A stretch of 64,000 bases of DNA from CAVUFH01 sp963740835 (GCA_963740835.1 CAVUFH010000003.1:1426001-1490000), one strand, 5' to 3'; shown: positions 53,913-62,700, counted from the first letter of the stretch. Made by a program: numbers and translations. Notes: generated from the letters alone by a model not told the origin.

Positions 53913-54336
53913 CGGAGCCTCCCTTCCCTGCGCTATAGATCATGAACTCAACGAGGTTTCCGTCCGGGTCGCGGACATAGACGCTCGTCGCCGAGGCCCG
54001 GCGACCGCCCTCGCGCGCGACCGGGCCTTCGATGACGTCGGCGCCGGCTCGGTCGAGGCGCGCGCCCAACGCTTCCGCCGAGCCCTCCCAGACGAAGCAG
54101 AGATCGCCGCACGGCGGCTCCGCGTTCGGCGCCCGCAACGTGAAGTTCGCCCGTTGCCACGTCGCCGGGCGGTGCAGGTTGATCATCTGCTGCCCGACGT
54201 AGACGGAGACGACATGCGGGTGTTCGGCCACCTCGAACCCGAGCGCCCGATAGAACGCCACCATCGCGTCGGTGTCCAGCATCGGCAGCGAGACATGGTC
54301 GAAGCCACTGACGGTTCCGACCCGATCCGCGCTCAT
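53902..54336 (-). CDS. VOC-family (glyoxalase/ring-cleavage dioxygenase fold) protein
   Basis: A 144-residue single-unit vicinal-oxygen-chelate protein. FDHVSLPMLDTDAMVAFYRALGF is the first beta-alpha-beta module (shown as FDHVSLPML and AFYRALGFEV), and VYVRDPDGNLVEFMIY is the second. Metal ligands are likely the first His and the last Glu. Such proteins act as isomerases, epimerases, lyases or ring-cleavage enzymes. ATG 54336 overlaps the amidohydrolase stop (ATGA), so it is tightly coupled to it. Confidence 0.88.
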   Translation of the reverse strand: MSADRVGTVSGFDHVSLPMLDTDAMVAFYRALGFEVAEHPHVVSVYVGQQMINLHRPATWQRANFTLRAPNAEPPCGDLCFVWEGSAEALGARLDRAGADVIEGPVAREGGRRASATSVYVRDPDGNLVEFMIYSAGKGGSGAG

Positions 54337-55438
54337 GGCGCGAAGCCGTACAACCGCGCACAGTTGGTGGCAGTGACCTTGCGGCGGTCCGCGGCCGGCA
54401 GCGCGCCCAGCACGTCCTCGATTGCGCGCCGCGAGTTGGGGAAGGTGCTGTCGGTGTGCGGGTAGTCGGATGCCCACATGCACGAGTCCGCGCCGAGGTG
54501 TGGGATGAAGGGTGCAGCCAACGCGTCTTCCTCGAACGTCGCGTACACCTGGCGGCGGAACAAGTCGCTCGGCGGGATGCTCGGTGCGTAGTCGAGCTTG
54601 TCACCCAACGCGCGCCACTCGTCGTCCATGCCGCGAGGAAGTACGGCAGCCAGCCGATGCCCGACTCCGCGAGCACGAGCTTGAGGCCGGAATGCCGCTC
54701 CAGCGCGCCGCAGAACACCACGGTCGCGAGCGGCTCGTCGAGTTGCAGCGGCAGCAGTGTCGCGAATGCGGCCGACTGCCACTTGCCGACCCGGTAGCTG
54801 AGCTTCGACGACGTGCCACCCTTGATGTGAAAGCTGATCGGGAGGCCCGTGTCGGCGGCCGCGGCCCACAGCCGATCCCAGGCGGGGTCGCCGACGTCGA
54901 TGTCGAACACGCCGATGATCGCACCCTTGTGACCGCGCGCGGCCGCGTGCTCCAACTCGGCGGCCGCAGCCTCGGGGGAGTGGCCGGGCAGGAACGCGAG
55001 CACGCACAACCGATCGGGTGCGACCGCGTTGAACTCCTCGACCGCCCAGTCGTTCCACACCGCGAAGCAGGCGCTCTGCAATTCGGGTTCGTCGATCGGA
55101 AGCCCGAGTGCGAGCGGCCCGTAGATCACCGAGGCCCACAAGCCGTCACGGTCCATGTCCTCGAGCCGCAACTTCGGTGTTCCGGCGCGGTAGCCGTCGT
55201 CATCGATCCCGGCGCGGCCGATCGCGCTCAGCTGCTTCTGCGCCGCACTCACCCCGGCGTTCCCGCTGCGACCGATGACGCGGTCTTCGCACACCCACAC
55301 CGGCTTGCCCTCGCGCGTGACCACCTGCGGCGCGCGCTCGGCGAGCGCGCGTGGGAGCCGCGACTGCCAGAGCTCGGGTGGGACCGCGGAGAGATCGAGG
55401 TGGTCGTCGCAGGAGTAGATGCCGGTTGCAGGATCCAC
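54333..55438 (-). pseudogene. TIM-barrel metal-dependent hydrolase (Amidohydro_2), apparent 1-nt frameshift
   Basis: Two frames form one amidohydrolase_2 protein. The first has IYSCDDHLDL (metal site), ISFHIKGG and SGIGWLPYFLA; the second goes on from MDDEWRALGD to WASDYPHTDSTFPN, holding the catalytic aspartate, and NCARLYGF. The break is near 54629, where GCGGC stands for GCGCGC; one base restores 368 residues. GTG 55438 starts 3 nt after the SDR stop. It belongs to the same family as the genes at 36329 and 57292, but is not especially close to them. Confidence 0.82.
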
Positions 55439-55441
55439 GGC

Positions 55442-56233
55442 TTACCGCGCCTTCGCGTCGGGGCGGGCCGCGACGTCCTCGAACTTCACCATGGGCCGCC
55501 CGGCGGTCGTGCCGCCGTCGACCGGCAGCACGATGCCAGTCACCTGCGCCGACCGGTCGCTCGCGAGGAAGAGCGCCGCGTTCGCCACGTCTTCCGGCGA
55601 CCCCATGCGTTGCAGTGGCTGCATGAGACGGATGATCGCACCCTGGTCGTAGGTGCTGTTGATGTCGGTGGGGATGTGCGCCGGCGCGACGCAGTTCACA
55701 CGGATGCCGTGTTCGGCCAGGTCGACCGCGACGCAGCGGGTGAGGTGGATGACCGCAGCCTTCCCGGCGCGGTAGCTCATCAGGCCGCCACCCGCGTTGA
55801 TCCCGCCGATCGACGTGGTGTTGATGATCGAGCCGCCGCGGTGCTGCGCCATGTACCGTGCCGCGCGCTGGCAGCCGAGCATGACGCCGAAGACGTTCAC
55901 GCGCATCAGTGCGTCGAAGTCGTCCAGCTCGTCATCGAGGAAACGCCGCCTTCGGCCACTGATCCCCGCGTTGTTGCACATCACGTCGATGTCGCCGAAC
56001 CGCTCGACGGTGAAGTCGACGACCGCCTGCACCTGATCCGCCTCGCCGACGTCGGTCTGCTTGAAGGCGGCCGTGCTTCCGAGCTCGCTCGCGAGTCGTT
56101 CACCGCGCTCGGCGTCGAGATCGGCGATGACGACCTGCGCCCCCTCCGCCACGAAGCACTCGACGATCCCGCGACCGATGCCACCCGCGCCGCCGGTGAC
56201 GATCGCAACCTTGCCCGCGAGCTCGTTACTCAT
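55442..56233 (-). CDS. short-chain dehydrogenase/reductase (SDR)
   Basis: A 263-residue classical SDR with VAIVTGGAGGIGRGI, NNAGISG, the catalytic motif MSYRAGKAAVIHLTR and closing VTGIVLPVDGG. It lies between an aldo/keto reductase and an amidohydrolase, with short gaps on both sides, so it is part of the long minus-strand operon. The C-terminal tail after the GG motif (about 25 residues) is longer than usual. Substrate unknown. Confidence 0.92.
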   Translation of the reverse strand: MSNELAGKVAIVTGGAGGIGRGIVECFVAEGAQVVIADLDAERGERLASELGSTAAFKQTDVGEADQVQAVVDFTVERFGDIDVMCNNAGISGRRRRFLDDELDDFDALMRVNVFGVMLGCQRAARYMAQHRGGSIINTTSIGGINAGGGLMSYRAGKAAVIHLTRCVAVDLAEHGIRVNCVAPAHIPTDINSTYDQGAIIRLMQPLQRMGSPEDVANAALFLASDRSAQVTGIVLPVDGGTTAGRPMVKFEDVAARPDAKAR

Positions 56234-56248
56234 TGATGCCTCCGACCG

Positions 56249-57247
56249 TCAGTCGGCTTCGATCCAGTATTCCGGAACGGTGTCGATGTCGTGCCGGGCG
56301 AAGATCGCATCGATCTCGGCGAGGTCCGAGTCGCTGATCGACCAGCCGATCGCGCCCGCGTTGTCGTCCACTTCGGACACGGTGCGACAACCGACGAGTG
56401 CGGTACTCACGGCCGGGTCGGAGATCGCCCAGCGCAGCGCGAGTTGCGGAAGGCTCTTGTCGTAGCGGGCGGCGATGCCCTTGAGCTCCTCCACCGCCCG
56501 GACGTTGTCCTTGAATTTCTCGGGGCCGAAGAGCGCGGCGAACATCTTGATCGCACCCATGTTGCCCTGACGCGCGCGCCAGTCGGCGGTGCCGAAGTCG
56601 TGGTCCTCCGTGAAGCTGCCCGTCAGCAATCCGAACGCGAGGGATCCGTAGGCCATGAAGCCGACACCGTTCTCGGCGCAGTACGGGAGGATGTCGGTCT
56701 GCATGCGCCGGTCGAACATGTTCCACCCGTACTGGACCACATCGACGCGCCGCACGGCCATGCATGCCTCGATCTCCTCGAGCTTGAAGTTCGAGAGCCC
56801 GACGAATCGAACCTTGCCCTCACGAACGACATCGTCGAGCGCGCGCATCGTTTCCTCGAACGGTGTCAGCCGGTCGGGCCAGTGCACGAGGTACACGTCG
56901 ACGTAGTCGGTGCCGAGGTTCTTGAGGCTCTTGTCGATCGACGCGATGACGCGCTCGCGGCTGCTGTCGCGGAGGTTCGGCTTGTCCTTGTAGTTCATGC
57001 CGAACTTCGTGACGATGACCGCTTCGTCGCGACGGCTCCCGAGCGCCTGACCGAGCGCCCGTTCCGACGCGCCCATCCCGTAGCCCTCGGCGGTGTCGAA
57101 GCAGCTGATGCCGAGGTCGAGCGCGCGATCGACCGCGCGGACGAACTCCGCTTCTTCGATGTCGCCGTACCCGCCGCCGATCTCCCAGCAGCCGTAGCCG
57201 ACCGCGGAGACGTCGATGCCGGTTCGGCCGAACGGTCGCTCTTCCAT
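56249..57247 (-). CDS. aldo/keto reductase
   Basis: A 332-residue AKR (TIM barrel, NADPH-dependent). The catalytic tetrad is readable: Asp and Tyr in CFDTAEGYGMG near residue 55, Lys in VIVTKFGM, His in LVHWPDRLTP. The cofactor-binding end has WAISDPAVSTALVGCRT. It would reduce an aldehyde or ketone or run in reverse. It starts 45 nt after the amidohydrolase stop and has the SDR 16 nt downstream. Confidence 0.93.
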   Translation of the reverse strand: MEERPFGRTGIDVSAVGYGCWEIGGGYGDIEEAEFVRAVDRALDLGISCFDTAEGYGMGASERALGQALGSRRDEAVIVTKFGMNYKDKPNLRDSSRERVIASIDKSLKNLGTDYVDVYLVHWPDRLTPFEETMRALDDVVREGKVRFVGLSNFKLEEIEACMAVRRVDVVQYGWNMFDRRMQTDILPYCAENGVGFMAYGSLAFGLLTGSFTEDHDFGTADWRARQGNMGAIKMFAALFGPEKFKDNVRAVEELKGIAARYDKSLPQLALRWAISDPAVSTALVGCRTVSEVDDNAGAIGWSISDSDLAEIDAIFARHDIDTVPEYWIEAD

Positions 57248-57291
57248 CGGTAGTTCCCCTCGTTGCAGGTTCCGACGCCGGCCGGTCGGCG

Positions 57292-58597
57292 TCAGCGGAG
57301 ATCGGGCGCCACGAGATCGACGGATCGGGTGGCGTGGGCCCCGGCGTTCTTCGGGTTGGTGGATCGGATCGCCACGTCGTGGCCGACCGCGCGTTCCCGT
57401 AGTGCGCCCACCGTGCACTGGGCGCGTCCGCCCAATGTGGTGAAGGGGTCGTACTCGAAGTGCCGCATCGCGTTGGAGTGCGTTATGCGATCGATGTCGT
57501 CGTCGCTCACACCTTCGAGGTGCTCGGCGAGCCGTTCGGGCGAGAACGGCCACGTCGAGTCCGAGTGCGGGTAGTCGCACTCCCACATGACGTTGTCCAG
57601 GTTGAGGAATTCGCGGTTCGCGACGCCGAAGCGATCGTCGATGAAGCAGGTGAGCACGTGGTCGTTGAAGACCTCGCTCGGCAGCCGGTCGCCGAAGTCC
57701 TGGCCGGTCCAGGCGTGGTGACGTCCGTAGCTGTAGTCGATGCGCTCGAGCAGATACGGGATCCAGCCGATGCCACCCTCTGACAGCGCGACCATGAGGT
57801 CGGGGAACTTGCGGAAGATCGGCGACCAGATGAGATCCGCGGCGGCTTGCACGATGTTGATGGGGGACAGCGTGATCAGGCAGTCGATCGGCGCGTCCGG
57901 TGCCGTCACGATCAGCTGCGACGACGAGCCGATGTGCAAGCAGACGACGACGTGCTCGTCGCTGCACGCTTGCCAGAACGGATCCCAGTGGTCGGAATGG
58001 AAGCTCGGGTAGCCGAGCTTCGACGGGTTCGCCGAGAAGGTCACCGCGTGCGCGCCCTTGCGGGCCGTGCGCCGGACTTCGTCGGCGAGGATCTCGGGAT
58101 CCCAGATCGCGGGGAGCGAGCACGGGATGAACCGGCCGGGATGGGTGCCGCACCACTCTTCGATGTGCCAGTCGTTGTACGCGCGCACCATCGCGCAGCG
58201 CGACGTCTTTGTCCTCGGTACGTGCGAACAGCTGCCCGCAGAACTGCGGGAACGACGGGAAGCACAAGGACCCGAGCACACCGTTCGCGTCCATGTCCTT
58301 GACGCGCTCGTCGATGTCGTAGCAGCCGGGCCGGATGTCGGAGAACGCGGTCGGCTCCATGCCGTACTCCTCGGGCGGCCGGCCGGCAACTGCGTTGAGC
58401 GCGACGTTCGAGATCTCTTGCGCTTCGTAGACCCACGCGTTCGTGCCGTCGGCGCGTGTGATGAACTTCGGTGCGAGGTCGGCGTACTGCTGCGGGAGCC
58501 GGCCCTCGAAGAGGTGGGGCGGCTCGACCGCGTGGTCGTCGACGCTGACCAGCACCATGTCATTGATGCGGTCGGTGCCGCGGTCGTCGATGCGCAT
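57292..58597 (-). pseudogene. TIM-barrel metal-dependent hydrolase (Amidohydro_2), apparent 2-nt frameshift
   Basis: The first frame (from ATG 58597) has VSVDDHAVEPPHLFEGRLP and ends usefully at TEDKDVALR. The second resumes with MVRAYNDWHIEEWCG, then CLHIGSSS and WECDYPHSDSTWP. A CG restored in GCGCG near 58194 joins them into 435 residues. It is closely related to the protein at 36329 (same DDH-VEP and DYPH-DSTWP context). It is the first gene of the long minus-strand run and lies 156 bp from the divergent double-TetR gene, whose candidate operators fill that gap. Confidence 0.83.
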
Positions 58598-58625
58598 TGC
58601 CGATCCCCCGGGTCGTGGCTTTCAG

Positions 58626-58640
58626 CTAACACCTGCGTCA
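58626..58640 (+). promoter_or_regulatory. weaker copy of the tandem-TetR element, CTAAC-N6-GTCA
   Basis: CTAAC (58626-58630), 6 nt, then GTCA (58637-58640); the last two bases of GTCACT differ. It lies 29 nt upstream of the amidohydrolase ATG at 58597, in the same intergenic region as the full copy at 58702. Confidence 0.35.
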
Positions 58641-58701
58641 GCGCACGGTAGCACCGGGCGAACTGGAGCGCTCGGGGCCCGGCATGGCACCCGTGCGCTT
58701 A

Positions 58702-58718
58702 CTAACGGTAGTGTCACT
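58702..58718 (+). promoter_or_regulatory. candidate autoregulatory operator, CTAAC-N6-GTCACT
   Basis: CTAAC (58702-58706) and GTCACT (58713-58718) end 35 nt before the tandem TetR ATG. The flanking 14-mer CGCTTACTAACGGT (58696-58709) is exactly shared, inverted, with 33995-34008. TAGTGT inside the site could also be a -10 hexamer, so a bound repressor would cover the promoter. Confidence 0.6.
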
Positions 58719-58753
58719 GGCGAGGTCGGTCACCTGCCGGAGGAGCACCGAAG

Positions 58754-60110
58754 ATGCGCTACGGCGAGCGCGACGAGCGCGGCGAGCGCGGCGAGCGCGA
58801 CGAGCGCGACGAGCGAGCGAGCCGCTCCGACAGCGGTGTCGCGATCGTGCGCCGCGCGCCGTTCTCCGAGAACCCGCGCGTCGGGCTCCGGGGGCAGCGC
58901 ACGCAGCAACGCATCCTCGACGCCGCGCTGCGGGCGTTCGGCGAGGACGGTTATCACGGCTGCAGCATCGACCGGATCGCGAAGCTCGCGCACTGCTCGC
59001 GGGTCTCCTTCTACCAGTACTTCGCGAGCAAGGAAGACGTCTTCCGGCAGCTCGCCGGGCAGGTGGCGCGTCAGGTGAGCGCGTCGACCGAGGCGCTCGA
59101 TCCGCTCACGCCCGATCTCGCGGGCTGGACCGCGATGCGCGCGTGGGTTGCCCGCTACGCCGAGATCCACGCGCGCTACGAGCCGGTGTTCCACGCGCTG
59201 GAGGTTGACGAGGGGCTCGCGACGGTCGCGCGCGACACCGGTGAGGAGACCGTCGCGAGGATCCACGCGCGATTGGCGACGACCAACCTGCCGCCCCGGC
59301 AGCTCGACCCGGTGATCCGGCTACTCCTGGAGTGCCTGAACCACGCGCTCGATGTCAGCGGGATCCTCCGTTCCGTCGGTTCCGGCGGCTACCCGGCCGA
59401 GCGCGTCGAGATCGCGGTCACGGATGTCCTGCATCGCACGCTCTTCGGTGCGCACCCGGACGTGAACGTCCATCCACCCGACGGTGCGCCGCCACCCGCG
59501 CTCGAGTCCGCCTCTGCGATGCTCGCCTCGCTTCGGCTGGAGAGCGCGGTCGACCCCGAGGCCTCCGGGAACCGCGCGCTCGAGGCGCTGCTCGCCAAAG
59601 GGCGTGACGTGTTTGTCGAGCGGGGCTACCACAACACGCCGCGTCGACGATCTCGTCGCCGCCGCCGGCGTCTCGCACGGCGCGTTCTACCGGTACTTCC
59701 GCAACAAGGATCAACTCGCGCGCGTACTCGCGGCGCGCGCCGTCCAAACCGTTGGCGCGGTCGTGATCGACATGCCCACGCTCGCGGCACTCGAAGGCCC
59801 TGCGGGCACCGCCGCGTTGCGGCGCTGGCTCTGCCGCTACCACGCCGCGCACCTGAACGAAGCCGGGATGCTGCGCGTGCGGGTCGACGCCGCGCTCCAG
59901 GACCCGGCCCTACGCGCCGATTCCGCGCCGCTGCTCGACTGGGGCCGACGGCGCATGGCACGCGAACTGGCACCCCGAGGTTTTGGCGACGTCGACATGG
60001 ACGCGGTCGTGATGGTGGCCCTGCTCGGGGTTTTCGGCGCGCGGCACCGTCCCGCGGCCGAGATCGACGCCGCGGTGCAGATCATCGAGCGCGGACTCTT
60101 GGGCCGCTGA
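58754..60110 (+). pseudogene. tandem (double) TetR-family regulator, Mce3R-like architecture, apparent 2-nt frameshift
   Basis: Two complete TetR units in one gene. Unit 1 has an HTH near residues 65-95 (SIDRIAKLAHCSRVSFYQYF). Unit 2 has its HTH near 300-325 (RVDDLVAAAGVSHGAFYRYF), in another frame as deposited. The break near 59645 is healed by CG in CCGCG/TCG, giving NTPRVDDL and 452 residues. Mce3R of Mycobacterium tuberculosis is a described double-TetR lipid regulator. An Arg/Glu-rich leader from a 9-bp repeat precedes unit 1. GGAGGAG precedes ATG 58754. It probably represses itself and the divergent catabolic run. Confidence 0.85.
58763..58816 (+). repeat. six tandem 9-bp units in the tetR 5' coding end
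   Basis: Units GGCGAGCGC or GACGAGCGC repeat six times without interruption, encoding an alternating Glu-Arg-Asp/Gly stretch before the first TetR domain. Length variation by slippage would stay in frame. Confidence 0.9.
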
Positions 60111-60128
60111 CATGCGATGGGAGCACGA

Positions 60129-61412
60129 GTGAGCAGTCCCGACTTCGAGACCATCGACTACTTCCGCGCCAAGGACGTCTGGCAGGATCCGTATCCCTAT
60201 TACGCGCGACTCCGTGATCACGGTCGGGTGTGGCGCGAGCCTCATCACGGCGTCGTCATGATCACCGGTTACGACGAAGCGATGTCGGTCTACAACGACA
60301 CCGCGACCTTCTCGAGCTGCAACGCCGTCGCCGGACCGTGGGGAAAGTGGCCGGTGCCCCTCGAGGGTGACGACATCAGCGACATCATCGAGCAGTACCG
60401 CGACGTGCTGCCGTTCAGCGATCAGCTGCCCACGTTCGATCCGCCGAATCACACGGCGCATCGCGGGTTGTTGATGCGGCTGATCACTCCGAAACGTCTC
60501 AAGGAGAACGAGGAGTTCATGTGGCGGCTCGCCGATCGCCAGATCGACGAGTTCGTCGCGCGCGGCAAGTGCGAATTCATGAAGGAGTACGCGAACCCGT
60601 TCACACTCCTCGTCATCGCCGACCTCCTCGGTGTGCCCGAAGAAGACCACGAGTCGCTGCGAGCGGAGCTGCAAGGCGACGAACGGCCCACCGCGCAGCG
60701 CGGCGAGATGGCGCACAAGCCGCTCGAATTCCTCTACGAACGCTTCATGCACTACATCGAGGACCGGCGCCGGGAACCGCGCAACGACGTCATGACGGAG
60801 CTCGCCACCGCGACCTTCCCGGACGGAACACTGCCCGAAGCCAACGACATCATGTTGATCGCATCCAACCTCTTCGCGGCCGGTGGCGAGACCACGGCGC
60901 GATTGCTCGGCACCATGCTCCGGAACATCGCGGACCGCCCCGAGCTGCAGCAGCAGCTGCGCGACGAGCGACACCGCATCCCGGCGTACGTCGAGGAGAC
61001 GCTGCGACTCGAGACCCCACTGCACGCGCAGTTCCGGTTGGCGCGCGTTCCGGCGACGGTCGGGGGGATCGAACTGCCCGCCGGCACCACGGTGATGGTC
61101 CTCAACGGCGCCGCGAACCACGACCCGAGGCAGTTCGAGGACCCGGACGAGATTCGCCTCGACCGCGTCAACGGCCGCCAGCACCTCGGCTTCGGGTTCG
61201 GCATCCACACCTGTGCCGGTGCACCGCTCGCACGCGCGGAGTCGCGCGTCAGTCTCGAGCGCATCTTCGACCGCATGGCCGAAATCCGGATCTCGGACGC
61301 CGCGCACGGTCCGGCCGGCGCCCGCCACTTCGACTACTCGCCCATCTACCTGTTGCGCGGGCTCGAGCAGCTGCGACTCGAATTCACGCCCACCGCGGCC
61401 GGGCGGCCATGA
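60129..61412 (+). CDS. cytochrome P450 (paralogue of 10177-11451)
   Basis: A 427-residue P450. The I-helix is AAGGETTARLLG, the K-helix is in EETLRLETP, and the heme loop is FGFGIHTCAGAPLAR with Cys362. GTG 60129 is preferred because GGGAG lies 5 nt before it; ATG 60117 in the same frame lies on top of that ribosome site. It is highly similar to the P450 at 10177. The stop overlaps the ATG of the acyl-CoA dehydrogenase (ATGA), so they are translated as a pair. It sits 18 nt after the regulator gene. Confidence 0.95.
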   Translation: MSSPDFETIDYFRAKDVWQDPYPYYARLRDHGRVWREPHHGVVMITGYDEAMSVYNDTATFSSCNAVAGPWGKWPVPLEGDDISDIIEQYRDVLPFSDQLPTFDPPNHTAHRGLLMRLITPKRLKENEEFMWRLADRQIDEFVARGKCEFMKEYANPFTLLVIADLLGVPEEDHESLRAELQGDERPTAQRGEMAHKPLEFLYERFMHYIEDRRREPRNDVMTELATATFPDGTLPEANDIMLIASNLFAAGGETTARLLGTMLRNIADRPELQQQLRDERHRIPAYVEETLRLETPLHAQFRLARVPATVGGIELPAGTTVMVLNGAANHDPRQFEDPDEIRLDRVNGRQHLGFGFGIHTCAGAPLARAESRVSLERIFDRMAEIRISDAAHGPAGARHFDYSPIYLLRGLEQLRLEFTPTAAGRP

Positions 61413-62611
61413 CGGCAGTCGTGCGGGAGCAAGGAAGGGAACCGCGCGGCGCGGTGTCCGCGCCAGACGAGCATTTCCGCGCCGAGTTGCGTGCGTGGCT
61501 GGTCGCGCACACGCCGCCCGCGGTCGACATCCCCAGCACGCCGGAGGAAGCGGAGCTCCTGCGCGCATGGCACCGCACGCTCCACGCCGACGGGTGGGTC
61601 GGGATCCACTGGCCGGTCGAGTACGGCGGACGCGGCGCGTCGCCGGCGCAGACCGCGATCTACAACCAGGAGCTCGCGCGCGCCGACGCGCCGCCCTTGC
61701 TCGGACGCGGCGGCCTCAGCCTCGTCGGGCCGACGCTGATGGCGCACGGCTCCGAGGAGCAACGCCGGCGCTGGATCCCGCGCATCCTCGCGGGCGACGA
61801 CGTGTGGTGTCAGCTGTTCAGCGAACCCGACGCGGGCAGCGACCTCGCGTCGCTCACGACGCGCGCGGAGAAGCGTGACGGTGTCTACGTCGTGAACGGC
61901 CAGAAGGTGTGGTCGTCGTACGCAGAGTTCGCGAACTGGGCCATCGCGCTGGTGCGCACCGACCCGAGCGCGCCCAACCATCGCGGGATCTCGATGCTGG
62001 CGATCCCGATGACGGCGAAGGGCGTCGACATCCGTCCGCTCCGCCAGATCACGGGCAAGTGCGAATTCAACGAGGTCTTTCTCGACGCGGTGGAAGTCCC
62101 CGTGGAGAACCTGATCGGCCCCGAGCACGAGGGTTGGCGGGTCACGAACACGACGCTGGCCAACGAGCGCGGCGCGTCGTTCGTGTGGAAGGAGCAGGTG
62201 CTGCTCGAGTTGGCGATGGACCACCTGATCCGAACCGGAGCGTCCCGCGGCCGGCTCGCCGACCCGCACGTGCGGCAGCGACTCGCGCAGTCGTGGATCG
62301 ATGTCGAGATCTTCCGCCTCCACAACGCGCGCACGCTGACGCGTCTCGCCTCGGGCAAGGAGCTCGGCGCCGAGTCGAGCATCGTGAAGCTGTTCTGGGC
62401 GGGCATGAGCCAACGGCTCTACGAGACCGCGGTCGACGCGCTCGCCCCCGACGCGATCCTCATGCCGGGCACCGATGGCGCGGTCGACGGCGGCCGGTGG
62501 GTGCTCGGGCTCCTGCAGTCGCGCGCGAACTCGATCATGGGCGGCACGAGCGAGATCCAGCGCAACATAATTGGTGAGCGGATTCTCGGACTTCCGAGGG
62601 AGCCTCGATGA
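61409..62611 (+). CDS. acyl-CoA dehydrogenase
   Basis: A 400-residue acyl-CoA dehydrogenase. Motifs WCQLFSEPDAGSD, VVNGQKVWSSYAEF and MGGTSEIQRNIIGERILG are all intact, so this copy looks active. Its last codons after GCGCAAC (ATA ATT GGT ... ATT ... CTT ... AGG ... CGA) are unlike the G/C-ending codons of the rest of the gene. A second, better-adapted copy of the same tail lies at 62659-62700. The ATG overlaps the P450 stop. Confidence 0.93.
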   Translation: MTAVVREQGREPRGAVSAPDEHFRAELRAWLVAHTPPAVDIPSTPEEAELLRAWHRTLHADGWVGIHWPVEYGGRGASPAQTAIYNQELARADAPPLLGRGGLSLVGPTLMAHGSEEQRRRWIPRILAGDDVWCQLFSEPDAGSDLASLTTRAEKRDGVYVVNGQKVWSSYAEFANWAIALVRTDPSAPNHRGISMLAIPMTAKGVDIRPLRQITGKCEFNEVFLDAVEVPVENLIGPEHEGWRVTNTTLANERGASFVWKEQVLLELAMDHLIRTGASRGRLADPHVRQRLAQSWIDVEIFRLHNARTLTRLASGKELGAESSIVKLFWAGMSQRLYETAVDALAPDAILMPGTDGAVDGGRWVLGLLQSRANSIMGGTSEIQRNIIGERILGLPREPR

Positions 62612-62658
62612 GGTCGTCGCGTGTCCGCTTCAGGGCGGCGGGCGGGGTCGGGGGGCGG

Positions 62659-62700
62659 GAGCGGATCCTCGGGCTGCCACGCGAACCGAAGGTCTCATGA
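62659..62700 (+). pseudogene. orphan 3' end of a second acyl-CoA dehydrogenase
   Basis: Fourteen codons reading ERILGLPREPKVS then TGA duplicate the end of the gene at 61409 (ERILGLPREPR), 83 bp further on. The TGA overlaps the ATG of the next P450 (ATGA), as live genes in this operon do. It seems to be the original 3' end of an acyl-CoA dehydrogenase whose body was lost or replaced by recombination. Confidence 0.7.

Noticed and set aside
58763..58816. CRISPR or minisatellite array
   Set aside because: Units are only 9 bp with no spacers and code for protein in frame.
62571..62696. Upstream start for the P450 at 62697
   Set aside because: The in-frame extension is the scar region with an acyl-CoA dehydrogenase tail in another frame; ATG 62697 has the operon-type overlap.
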